Assembly: GCA_003486785.1 (NCBI GenBank)
Contig: DNFZ01000017.1
Span: forward strand, 1 to 8,971
From: Clostridiales bacterium
GTDB taxonomy: Bacteria; Bacillota; Clostridia; Christensenellales; CAG-138
DNA: 8,971 bases
Reading direction: 5' to 3'
Positions 1 through 5,022 of this stretch are shown piece by piece; position 1 is the stretch's first letter; each line of letters begins with the position of its first letter. A model generated the notes under the pieces. The model saw nothing but the letters and a program-made list of their open reading frames with translations, had not been told where the DNA came from and made no database searches. Both the position numbers and the translations under genes were made by a program.

Positions 1-1
1 A

Positions 2-403
2 CGTCTCAGGGCACAGTGCGAGCTTTTCGCGGTCAACGAGGCGGAGCTTCGCTGTTTGCGTTTGTTTGAAAATCAGCGATACATGACGTGCAAGGACATC
101 TCGGCGGCGCTTGGCGTCGTCAAAAGCCGGGTGACCAAGATCGTCGAGGGGCTGGAAAGAAAAGGCCTGGTGCAGCGCATGCCGGACCCCGCCGATTCGC
201 GGGTCGTCCTCTTCAGTCTGACCGGCCTTGGCCGCGACAAATGGGCCTCGGCCAGGGCGCACGTGCAGGCGGTCTACGCCCCCATTCTGGACCGGCTCTC
301 GGCGACGCAGCGGGCGGAGCTCCTGTCTGCCCTGGCCATGTTGCAGGCCTCCATGGACGCCGTCCCGCCCATGGGGCAGGGGCCGGCGCGGGAAAGGACC
401 TGA
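2..403 (+). CDS. MarR-family transcriptional regulator, 5' end outside the window
   Basis: The reading frame is open from base 2 to the TGA at 401-403, giving 133 visible residues. MarR proteins usually have about 140-160, so only a short N-terminal piece is missing. The winged helix-turn-helix is clear: visible residues about 30-60 (KDISAALGVVKSRVTKIVEGL, then ERKGLVQR) form the two DNA-contacting helices. The wing follows with the typical D-P-x-D-S-R-x-x-x-x-x-L-T pattern (DPADSRVVLFSLTGLG). The C-terminal helices would complete the dimer interface. A TTG at 56 could be taken as a start, but coding sequence continues upstream of it, so I treat the gene as cut by the window edge. Three cysteines are visible (visible residues 6, 18 and 30), so redox or sulfane-sulfur sensing is possible but only inferred. 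The gene lies 44 nt before a DsrE2-like gene with no promoter seen between them, so the regulator probably controls its own operon. The ligand is unknown. Confidence 0.88.
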   Translation, partial: RLRAQCELFAVNEAELRCLRLFENQRYMTCKDISAALGVVKSRVTKIVEGLERKGLVQRMPDPADSRVVLFSLTGLGRDKWASARAHVQAVYAPILDRLSATQRAELLSALAMLQASMDAVPPMGQGPARERT

Positions 404-447
404 CGATTCAAGGAAAAATATAGAAGCCGAAAACGGAGGATGGAGTC

Positions 448-996
448 ATGAGCGAAACGCCGCAGATGCAGGAGCAGCTGGACGCCCTGCGCAAGGAGCT
501 CGCCCGGGTCAAGGGCGCGGGCCAGGAGGACAAGCTGTCCATGGTGCTGTTCAGCGGGGATCTGGACAAGGCCCTGGCCGGGTTCATCATCGCCACGGGG
601 GCCGTGGCCATGGGCATGGAGTCGGTCATTTTTCTGACCTTCTGGGGCACGCCGCTGTTCCGCAAGCCCGACAAGACGGTCGCGGGGAAGGATCTGATGG
701 GCAAGATGTTCGGCTGGATGCTGCCCAAGGGCGCGCGCAAGGCGACTCTGTCCAAGATGAACATGGGCGGCATGGGCACAGCGATGATCAGGATGGTCAT
801 GCGGCAGAAGAACGTAGACTCTCTCGAAACCCTGATCCAGAAAGCGATGAAGGCGGGCGTAAAGATCGTCGCCTGCACGATGAGCATGGACATCATGGGC
901 ATTCAGGAGAAAGAGCTCATTGACGGCGTGGAGCTCGGCGGCGTGGGCGCTTACCTCGGCGACGCGGAGGAGAGCAACGTCAACCTCTTTATCTAA
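448..996 (+). CDS. DsrE/DsrF-like (DsrE2 type) family protein
   Basis: A 182-residue protein with a good ribosome binding site (GGAGG at 435-439, 8 nt before the ATG). It resembles the DsrE/DsrF/DsrH-like group often labelled 'peroxiredoxin family' (DsrE2). Residues about 7-24 form a charged helix (MQEQLDALRKELARVKGA). Then comes the alpha/beta core: the first strand KLSMVLFSGDLDKALAGF (about 29-46), the strand SVIFLTFWGTPLF (about 59-71), a methionine-rich segment about 84-118, and the ACTMSMDIMGI motif. That motif carries the only cysteine, C143, at the place where this family is thought to carry persulfide sulfur. The protein ends with a GGVGAYLGDA loop (about 164-173), also typical. Methionine makes up about 10% of residues, as is common in this family. 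Related proteins pass sulfur together with TusA-like and rhodanese partners, but neither is visible here, so the substrate is unknown. It shares a probable operon with the upstream MarR gene and ends at a strong terminator. Confidence 0.85.
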   Translation: MSETPQMQEQLDALRKELARVKGAGQEDKLSMVLFSGDLDKALAGFIIATGAVAMGMESVIFLTFWGTPLFRKPDKTVAGKDLMGKMFGWMLPKGARKATLSKMNMGGMGTAMIRMVMRQKNVDSLETLIQKAMKAGVKIVACTMSMDIMGIQEKELIDGVELGGVGAYLGDAEESNVNLFI

Positions 997-1011
997 ACGA
1001 TACCGGCACAG

Positions 1012-1044
1012 GGCGCGCGGTGGAAACACGGCGCGCCTTTTTTT
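1012..1044 (+). terminator. Rho-independent terminator of the MarR/DsrE2 unit
   Basis: GGCGCGC (1012-1018) pairs with GCGCGCC (1031-1037). Inside, after one G-G mismatch, GTG (1020-1022) pairs with CAC (1027-1029) around a GAAA loop (1023-1026). Seven T residues follow at 1038-1044. It lies 15 nt after the stop codon of the DsrE2-like gene. Confidence 0.9.
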
Positions 1045-1066
1045 GGCCTGTTCGTGGGAATTCTGT

Positions 1067-1095
1067 TTGAAGTTTTAGCCAAAAAGTCGTATGAT
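1067..1095 (+). promoter_or_regulatory. Sigma-A type promoter of the 142-aa gene
   Basis: A -35 box TTGAAG (1067-1072) and a -10 box TATGAT (1090-1095) are separated by exactly 17 bp. They match the consensus at 4 of 6 and 5 of 6 positions. Transcription should start near 1102, giving a leader of about 44 nt before the ATG at 1146. The site lies just after the preceding terminator, so the gene forms its own unit. Confidence 0.7.
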
Positions 1096-1119
1096 CGAAT
1101 CAGAAATCGAATCAGAAAT
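1096..1119 (+). repeat. 12-bp tandem repeat over the predicted transcription start
   Basis: The unit CGAATCAGAAAT occurs twice in a row without mismatch (1096-1107 and 1108-1119). It begins directly after the -10 box and covers the expected start site and early leader. It may be an operator or just slippage. No known factor is recognised. Confidence 0.7.
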
Positions 1120-1145
1120 CCAATTCGGAGAAAGAGGGGAATTGT

Positions 1146-1574
1146 ATGAAAAAAGACCTTTTGCTCGAGATACAGACCCAGCTCGGCGCGCTGGGGATTT
1201 CCGCCGCGACGGGGGACAAAACCGACCTCGTGATCGACGCGGAGCTGGTCGACGCCGCCTTTTCGACGGGGAAAAAGAAGCTAAGATACGAGGCGATGAT
1301 CCTGCTGGACGAAGGCGACAAGCAGGTTAAAATGTACGAAAAGACGACCGAAACGAGCGCGGGCGTTTCCTTTGGCATGAGCGGGGAAACCTCGTTTCAA
1401 AGCGGCAGCACGCTCATGCGCAAGGTGAAATGCGTCCAATATGACCCAACCGGCAAGGTGCTGGAGTACAATTTTGATCTCGGCGCGATCAGTAAGGCCG
1501 TCAAAGCCGCGGCGCTCTCGCACGGCTGGGGGTTTAAGACGGTGATCATGAAGAAAAACGCGATGTACAGATAA
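1146..1574 (+). CDS. Conserved hypothetical protein, 142 aa
   Basis: I do not recognise a named function, though the sequence looks like a family I associate with clostridia as uncharacterised proteins. The ATG at 1146 follows a purine-rich ribosome binding site (AGAGGGGA, 1133-1140). The protein is soluble, with no signal peptide or membrane segment. It starts with a helix (KKDLLLEIQTQLGALGI, residues 2-18). A strand-rich middle follows: LVIDAELVDAAF, then GKKKLRYEAMILLDEGDKQVKMYEKTTE, about residues 28-69. Next is a Gly/Ser-rich stretch (SAGVSFGMSGETSFQSGST, about 71-89) that could be a flexible or ligand-binding loop. The end contains VKCVQYDPTGKVLEYNFDLG and a basic C-terminus (KTVIMKKNAMYR). 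There is a single cysteine at about residue 95. It has its own promoter and forms a single-gene unit, so the neighbours give no clue to its role. Confidence 0.75.
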   Translation: MKKDLLLEIQTQLGALGISAATGDKTDLVIDAELVDAAFSTGKKKLRYEAMILLDEGDKQVKMYEKTTETSAGVSFGMSGETSFQSGSTLMRKVKCVQYDPTGKVLEYNFDLGAISKAVKAAALSHGWGFKTVIMKKNAMYR

Positions 1575-1618
1575 GCGCATTGCGTGAAGCATTGAAAATG
1601 ATTAAAAATGCAATGTAT

Positions 1619-1651
1619 CCGTGATTTTTCGTGAAGTAACACACGGTTTTT
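1619..1651 (+). terminator. Weak possible terminator after the 142-aa gene
   Basis: CCGTG (1619-1623) can pair with CACGG (1642-1646), followed by TTTTT (1647-1651). The stem is only 5 bp with an 18-nt loop, so termination here would be inefficient. The stronger hairpin at 1743-1781 may be the real end. Confidence 0.3.
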
Positions 1652-1663
1652 CCCAAAAACCTC

Positions 1664-1692
1664 TTGCAACGACGGCTGTGAATTATTACAAT
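1664..1692 (+). promoter_or_regulatory. Promoter-like site upstream of a possible small RNA
   Basis: TTGCAA (1664-1669) and TACAAT (1687-1692) are 17 bp apart, with 4 of 6 and 5 of 6 consensus matches. No open reading frame with a ribosome binding site follows before the terminator at 1743-1781. The expected transcript would therefore be a short RNA starting near 1699, unless it reads through into the PH-domain gene. Confidence 0.45.
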
Positions 1693-1710
1693 GTAACGGC
1701 TGGAGATTTT

Positions 1711-1724
1711 CACGCAATTGCGTG
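1711..1724. repeat. Perfect 14-bp palindrome, possible operator
   Basis: CACGCAATTGCGTG is identical to its reverse complement over all 14 bases. It sits about 12 bp after the predicted transcription start of the 1664-1692 promoter, a usual place for a repressor operator. The half-site ATTGCGTG also occurs at 1579-1586, just after the 142-aa gene. Confidence 0.55.
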
Positions 1725-1742
1725 CTCAAGCGGAGCGTATCG

Positions 1743-1781
1743 AAAACCGCCTTGCGGAAGCATTCTTCCGGGGGCGGTTTT
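1743..1781 (+). terminator. Rho-independent terminator, possibly bidirectional
   Basis: AAAACCGCC (1743-1751) pairs with GGCGGTTTT (1773-1781). An inner stem CGGAAG (1755-1760) pairs with CTTCCG (1765-1770) around a CATT loop, with small internal bulges (TTG on one side and GG on the other). The T-run is only four long, and the A4 on the other side gives a T4 in the opposite direction. Confidence 0.75.
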
Positions 1782-1871
1782 GCATGCTTGCCGAATGGTT
1801 TTCTGCGGTTTTGGAAGGAAGCGGATGTTTTGCGCGGGTCACGATGCGCGCTATCCAAGCGTGGTGCGGTG

Positions 1872-1880
1872 TGATATAAT
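1872..1880 (+). promoter_or_regulatory. Extended -10 promoter of the PH-domain gene
   Basis: TGATATAAT combines a perfect TATAAT (1875-1880) with an upstream TG at 1872-1873. No good -35 box lies 16-18 bp upstream (TATCCA at 1852-1857), as is common for extended -10 promoters. Transcription should start near 1887, leaving a leader of about 27 nt before the ATG at 1914. Confidence 0.7.
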
Positions 1881-1913
1881 CCCATCAATTCAATGACATG
1901 GAGGACTCTGCAC

Positions 1914-2294
1914 ATGGCAGAAATCGTTTGGAAAGATCGTAAGCGGATCATCTTCGGCTTGCCGTGGACGTTTACGCGCTATTCGATCACGCAGGAAAAG
2001 CTCATCATCGATACGGGGTTTTTCAGCCGCAAGGAGGACGAAATCCGTCTGTATCGCATTCTGGATCTCTCGCTGCATCGTCCGCTGCGGCAGCGCATCT
2101 GGGGGCTGGGCACCATTCGCTTGCATACGGCGGATAAGAGCGCGCCCGAGGTCGAGATCAAGCGCATTAAGCACGCCAAAAAGATCAAGGAAATGCTCTC
2201 CGACATGGTCGAACGCGAGCGGGATGAAAAGCGCATCACCGCGCGCGAGTTCATGGGATTCGACGTGGATGGCGACGGGGATCGCTTCAACTAA
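1914..2294 (+). CDS. Small PH domain-containing protein (bPH_2/YdbS-like)
   Basis: A 126-residue soluble protein. I chose the ATG at 1914 because GGAGG (1900-1904) lies 9 nt upstream. The earlier ATG at 1893 would place that ribosome binding site inside the gene. The sequence follows the bacterial pleckstrin-homology pattern. A first strand pair ends in TRYSITQEKLIIDTGFFSRKEDEIRLYRILDLSLHRPLRQRIWGLGTI (about residues 22-69). The next strand, RLHTADKSAPEVEIKRI, leads to the closing helix AKKIKEMLSDMVERERDEKR (about 88-107). Many bPH_2 proteins have membrane helices beside the domain. This one has none, so it is likely cytoplasmic or docks on a partner. The tail is acidic (GFDVDGDGDRFN). It has its own promoter and terminator. 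The role of the family in bacteria is poorly defined and I infer no specific function. Confidence 0.82.
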   Translation: MAEIVWKDRKRIIFGLPWTFTRYSITQEKLIIDTGFFSRKEDEIRLYRILDLSLHRPLRQRIWGLGTIRLHTADKSAPEVEIKRIKHAKKIKEMLSDMVERERDEKRITAREFMGFDVDGDGDRFN

Positions 2295-2303
2295 CGTGCG
2301 CCT

Positions 2304-2338
2304 TTTGCCGCCCGGTAACCCGAAGGGCGAGAGGCAAA
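2304..2338 (+). other. Hairpin-forming segment in the 3' region of the PH-domain transcript
   Basis: TTTGCC (2304-2309) can pair with GGCAAA (2333-2338). Inside this, GCCC (2310-2313) can pair with GGGC (2325-2328), leaving GAGA unpaired on one side. No T-run follows, so it is not a terminator. It may stabilise the 3' end. I match it to no known riboswitch. Confidence 0.35.
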
Positions 2339-2395
2339 GAGCAGTTATCCCGTCAAAAAACTGGTTATTAACGGACTGAAACCCTCGAAAAATCG

Positions 2396-2418
2396 ACCCC
2401 CGAGAAATCGGGGGTTTT
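2396..2418. terminator. Terminator of the PH-domain gene, perhaps shared with the pepF unit
   Basis: ACCCCCGA (2396-2403) and TCGGGGGT (2408-2415) form a perfect 8-bp stem with a GAAA loop, followed by TTTT and a T-rich stretch on the + strand. On the - strand the same stem is followed, after three bases, by T5 (A5 at 2388-2392). It could therefore also stop transcripts coming from the pepF side. Confidence 0.85.
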
Positions 2419-2584
2419 GTTGTGGCGCTGGCCTTGCTGCAAAGAGCAAATCTACAGTACACATGCAAAAACAAGCCAAAAAGTGAGAGAGAGGGGAAAA
2501 ATCGGAAACGTGAGCCAAAGCCTGATCGACGGGCGGCGTATCCTTGGGATAAGGCGCAGACAGGCGCAGGCATCACAAATCAGT
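2415..2584. other. Intergenic stretch after the convergent PH-domain and 108-aa genes
   Basis: I see no gene here. There is an 8-bp direct repeat AGGCGCAG (2552-2559 and 2562-2569) and a 5-bp hairpin TATCC-TTG-GGATA (about 2539-2551). There is no clear terminator for the 108-aa gene other than the shared hairpin at 2396-2415. Confidence 0.4.
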
Positions 2585-2911
2585 TTACTCCCAGTCGATG
2601 AGACCGAGGCTGTCGAGATAGCGCTCGTTGTAGTCCATATAGTCCTCGACGAGGCGGAGCATGTATATCTTAAGATCCGCAAACTGCTCGCTCATCTTCT
2701 GGTGCATATAGTCGTAGGCTGCGTCGTCGTCATAGACCGCGCCCTCGTCCGCGCCGCTGGCTTTCATAAACGCCGCGTCGTGCGCCATCACCGCGCTCAC
2801 CATCGCGTCCAGCGTTTTCTCGTCCGCAATCTCGGCAAAATCGCCCTGCTCGCGGAAGCAGCTGAGGATATACGCTTTCGCGTCCTGTTCGTTGTATTCT
2901 TTCGTCTCCAT
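2585..2911 (-). CDS. Acidic hypothetical protein, 108 aa, downstream of pepF
   Basis: I do not recognise this gene. The ATG (2909-2911) is preceded by AAGGAG (2921-2926 on the + strand) at 9 nt spacing, and the gene ends in TAA at 2585-2587. The protein is strongly acidic, rich in Asp and Glu, and mostly helical in character. It has a methionine/tyrosine-rich C-terminal half (DDDAAYDYMHQKMSEQFADL, then KIYMLRLVEDYMDYNERYLD) and no signal peptide or membrane span. There is one cysteine at residue 18. The start lies 52 nt after the pepF stop on the same strand with no clear promoter or terminator between, so co-transcription with pepF is likely. The acidic, aromatic-rich sequence could be a protein-binding module. 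A functional link to peptide degradation is only inferred from position. Confidence 0.72.
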   Translation of the reverse strand: METKEYNEQDAKAYILSCFREQGDFAEIADEKTLDAMVSAVMAHDAAFMKASGADEGAVYDDDAAYDYMHQKMSEQFADLKIYMLRLVEDYMDYNERYLDSLGLIDWE

Positions 2912-2963
2912 AATCAGAAGCTCCTTTATCGGTATTACTTTTTATGGCTCTGTCTGTGGGCGA

Positions 2964-4739
2964 TTATTGCATCAGCGCGTCGAGCTCGTCCACATACTGC
3001 GCGAACACGCGGAGGGAAGCTAAGATGCTCTCCTTCTTGTTGAGATCCACGCCCGCTGCCTTGAGCTCCTCGATCGGATAATCGCTGCCGCCGCTCTTGA
3101 GGAAGTTGATGTAGCGCTCCACCGCGCCGCCTTGGAGGATGTCGTCCGCGAGCTTCACGGCGGAGCAAAGCCCGGTTGCGTATTGATAGACGTAGAATGC
3201 GTTGTAAAAATGCGGGATGCGCATCCACTCGATGGCGATGTTGTCGTCCACATGCGCGCCGTCATAATACAGCTCGTTGAGCGCGCGATACATCTGAGAC
3301 AGGCTCTCGACCGTCAGCGGCTCTCCGCTCTCCGCCATGCGGTGGGCTTTGAGCTCAAATTCGGCAAACATCGTCTGCCGGAAGCACGTCGTGCGGAAGG
3401 ATTCGAGGAACTGCGTGATATAGTAGGCGCGCTTGACGCGATCCGCCTCACCTTTGAGCAGGTGGTGCGTCATGAGCGTTTCGTTGACCGTGGAGGCGAC
3501 CTCAGCCGCGAGGATGCGGTAATGCGAGGTTTCAAACGGCTGCGCTGTCGCAGAATAGTGCGAGTGCATCGCGTGGCCCAGCTCGTGGCCGAGCGTAAAC
3601 GCGTCGTCCATCTTGCCCTGAAAGTTTAAGAGCACATACGGATGCGTGCCGTAGGTCTCCGCGCAGAACGCGCCGCTGGTCTTGCCCGGCGTTTCGTACA
3701 CGTCGATCCAGCCTTCGGCGTAGGACTTGTCGAGCAGCTGCTGATACTCCGCGCCGAGGGGCTTGAGTGCCTCTTTGACCAGCGCCTTTGCGCTCTCATA
3801 CGGCATGTCGATATCCCCGTCCTCGGTGATGGGCACGTAGAGGTCATACATCTCCAGCTGATCGACCCCCAGCACGCGCTTGCGAATGCCGAGGTATTTC
3901 TTGAGCACCGGCAGCATCTCGTGCACGGCCTCGATGAGCTGCTCATACACCGCGACGGGTACGCCGTTGCCATGCAGCGCGGCTTCCAGCGCGCCCGCAA
4001 ACCGGTGCGCCCGCGCCTGAAACACGTCGCCCTTGACGGAGGTGGCGTAGGTGGCGTTGAGCGTGTTTTTCATGCCGCGATAGGCTTTGTAAAACGTCTC
4101 GTACGCATCCTTTCGCACGCGGCGGTCGGGGCTGACGAGAAACATATTGTAGCTGCCGTGGGTAAGCTTGACCGTTTCGCCGCTTTCGTTGACGATGGAA
4201 CCGTAGTCGAGGTCGACATCCGTGAGCATGGTGAAGATGTTGTCCGCGCCGGAGAGCGGCTCCTGCGCCATGGCAAGCAAGCGCTCCTCTTCGGTGGAGA
4301 GCGTGTGTGCGCGGCGGCGGTCTACGTCCGCAATGCGGAAGCGAAAGCGCGAAAAGCGCTCCTCCGATGCCCAACCCAGCAGGGTGTCTTCGGGAATGGT
4401 CAAAATCTCCGGATCGAGAAACGAGGAAGCCGCCTGCGCGGAGACGTAGAGCTGCATCGCGCGGTCGGTCATGCCCTGATATTTCGCGCTGCCGTTGTCC
4501 TCGTCCTTGTGCAGGTGCGCATAGGTGTAAACGCGCTCGACCAGCTGCCAGATGCTGCTGTCGTCACAGAGCGCGGCAAACAGCGCGTCCGCACTTACCG
4601 CGAGCTTGCCCGCGTGCGAAGAAAAAAACGCTACCTGCGCCTGCGCCGCCGCATAGTCCGCCTCCCAAAGCGCCTCGGTGGCGTAGATGTCCTCAAGCTT
4701 CCACTTGAGAGTTTCTTCGATCTGGTCTCTGGTATTCAT
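2964..4739 (-). CDS. pepF: Oligoendopeptidase F (M3B zinc metallopeptidase)
   Basis: This 591-residue cytoplasmic enzyme cleaves short peptides and is close to the usual PepF length of about 600. The start MNTRDQIEETLKWKLEDIY matches the family's N-terminus. AAGGGG (4750-4755) lies 10 nt upstream. The frame stays open as far as 5054, but that extension would run through the promoter and into dinB. The N-terminal helical domain covers roughly residues 1-200 and the M3 catalytic domain follows. The zinc site is H385-E-L-G-H389, with the third ligand E413 in AEVASTVNE, 28 residues after the first histidine, as expected for M3. The C-terminal substrate-binding segment HFYNAFYVYQYATG (510-523) is also intact. 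Nothing suggests inactivation. The role is general turnover of peptides of about 7-17 residues, perhaps including signal peptides. It is divergent from dinB and has its own promoter at 4827-4835. Confidence 0.96.
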   Translation of the reverse strand: MNTRDQIEETLKWKLEDIYATEALWEADYAAAQAQVAFFSSHAGKLAVSADALFAALCDDSSIWQLVERVYTYAHLHKDEDNGSAKYQGMTDRAMQLYVSAQAASSFLDPEILTIPEDTLLGWASEERFSRFRFRIADVDRRRAHTLSTEEERLLAMAQEPLSGADNIFTMLTDVDLDYGSIVNESGETVKLTHGSYNMFLVSPDRRVRKDAYETFYKAYRGMKNTLNATYATSVKGDVFQARAHRFAGALEAALHGNGVPVAVYEQLIEAVHEMLPVLKKYLGIRKRVLGVDQLEMYDLYVPITEDGDIDMPYESAKALVKEALKPLGAEYQQLLDKSYAEGWIDVYETPGKTSGAFCAETYGTHPYVLLNFQGKMDDAFTLGHELGHAMHSHYSATAQPFETSHYRILAAEVASTVNETLMTHHLLKGEADRVKRAYYITQFLESFRTTCFRQTMFAEFELKAHRMAESGEPLTVESLSQMYRALNELYYDGAHVDDNIAIEWMRIPHFYNAFYVYQYATGLCSAVKLADDILQGGAVERYINFLKSGGSDYPIEELKAAGVDLNKKESILASLRVFAQYVDELDALMQ

Positions 4740-4826
4740 GCAGGTTTTTCCCCTTCGTCTTTTTGGTTCTATCTCGCGCGCGATGCGCCGCCGCCCGGCG
4801 AATATTTTTCTTGCATATGACACTTT

Positions 4827-4835
4827 AGTATAACA
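4827..4835 (-). promoter_or_regulatory. Extended -10 promoter of pepF
   Basis: Read on the - strand, the sequence is TGTTATACT: TATACT (4827-4832) with TG two bases upstream. The -35 region is poor. A start near 4820 gives a leader of about 80 nt that is GC-rich and contains the 10-bp palindrome TCGCGCGCGA (4774-4783). Confidence 0.6.
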
Positions 4836-4922
4836 TATCGGATTGCATGAAATCGACTCCCAACGCGAATCTTCGCCGCCGCTTCGCGTATTTTCAAGCC
4901 GTGCGTGTGCGCAACTGCGCTC

Positions 4923-4950
4923 TTGACAAACCCGCGCAATGCGATATACT
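4923..4950 (+). promoter_or_regulatory. Sigma-A type promoter of dinB
   Basis: A perfect -35 box TTGACA (4923-4928) and a -10 box TATACT (4945-4950) are separated by 16 bp. Transcription should start near 4957, giving a leader of about 66 nt. The LexA box follows directly. Confidence 0.85.
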
Positions 4951-4957
4951 ATAGATA

Positions 4958-4971
4958 CGAACATTAGTTCG
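4958..4971. promoter_or_regulatory. LexA (SOS) box controlling dinB
   Basis: CGAACATTAGTTCG matches the Gram-positive LexA/DinR consensus CGAAC-N4-GTTCG at all ten fixed positions. It lies at the expected transcription start, 7 bp after the -10 box, where bound LexA would block initiation. This predicts that dinB and the downstream 75-aa gene are induced by DNA damage. Confidence 0.92.
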
Positions 4972-5022
4972 CTTTTATCATCGCCGCATTTCCCCTCGGT
5001 GCGGCGGAAAGGACGCGCCAGC

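Larger units (their letters stand above)
1699..1782 (+). ncRNA. Candidate small RNA of about 84 nt
   Basis: This is inferred from layout only. The predicted start lies about 7 nt after the -10 box TACAAT. The RNA would contain a hairpin from the palindrome at 1711-1724 (stem CACGC/GCGTG, loop AATT), a single-stranded linker (about 1725-1742), and the terminator hairpin 1743-1781. I recognise no known RNA family. The alternative is that this is only the 3' untranslated region of the 142-aa gene. Confidence 0.3.
1575..1913. other. 339-nt intergenic region with several regulatory-looking signals
   Basis: No protein-coding gene is supported here. From left to right it holds: a weak inverted repeat CATTG/CAATG (1590-1594 and 1611-1615); a 5-bp hairpin followed by T5 (1619-1651) that may end the 142-aa gene; a promoter-like site (1664-1692); a perfect 14-bp palindrome (1711-1724); a strong hairpin with a T-run (1743-1781); and the extended -10 promoter of the PH-domain gene (1872-1880). 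The order promoter, palindrome, terminator suggests a possible short RNA gene. Confidence 0.6.

Noticed and set aside
2..996. Horizontal transfer of the MarR/DsrE2 pair
   Set aside because: The codon choice looks somewhat richer in GCC and CTG than in later genes, but overall GC is similar and no flanking repeat or integrase is visible, so the evidence is too thin.
1893..1913. Upstream ATG of the PH-domain gene
   Set aside because: The ribosome binding site GGAGG (1900-1904) lies downstream of it and serves the ATG at 1914.
2552..2569. AGGCGCAG direct repeat as a mobile-element trace
   Set aside because: Only 8 bp, two bases apart, and with no insertion between the copies. It fits chance in GC-rich sequence.
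2417..3043. 208-codon + strand frame opposite the 108-aa gene
   Set aside because: The 108-aa gene on the - strand has a good ribosome binding site and sensible composition. The + strand frame has neither and also runs into pepF.
3642..4820. 392-codon open frame opposite pepF
   Set aside because: It is a shadow of the GC-rich pepF gene, with no ribosome binding site or recognisable protein, and it overlaps a certain gene along its whole length.
4939..5022. Upstream ATG in frame with dinB
   Set aside because: It lies between the -35 and -10 boxes and has no ribosome binding site. The ATG at 5023 has one, and MGRRILHADFN fits the family start.
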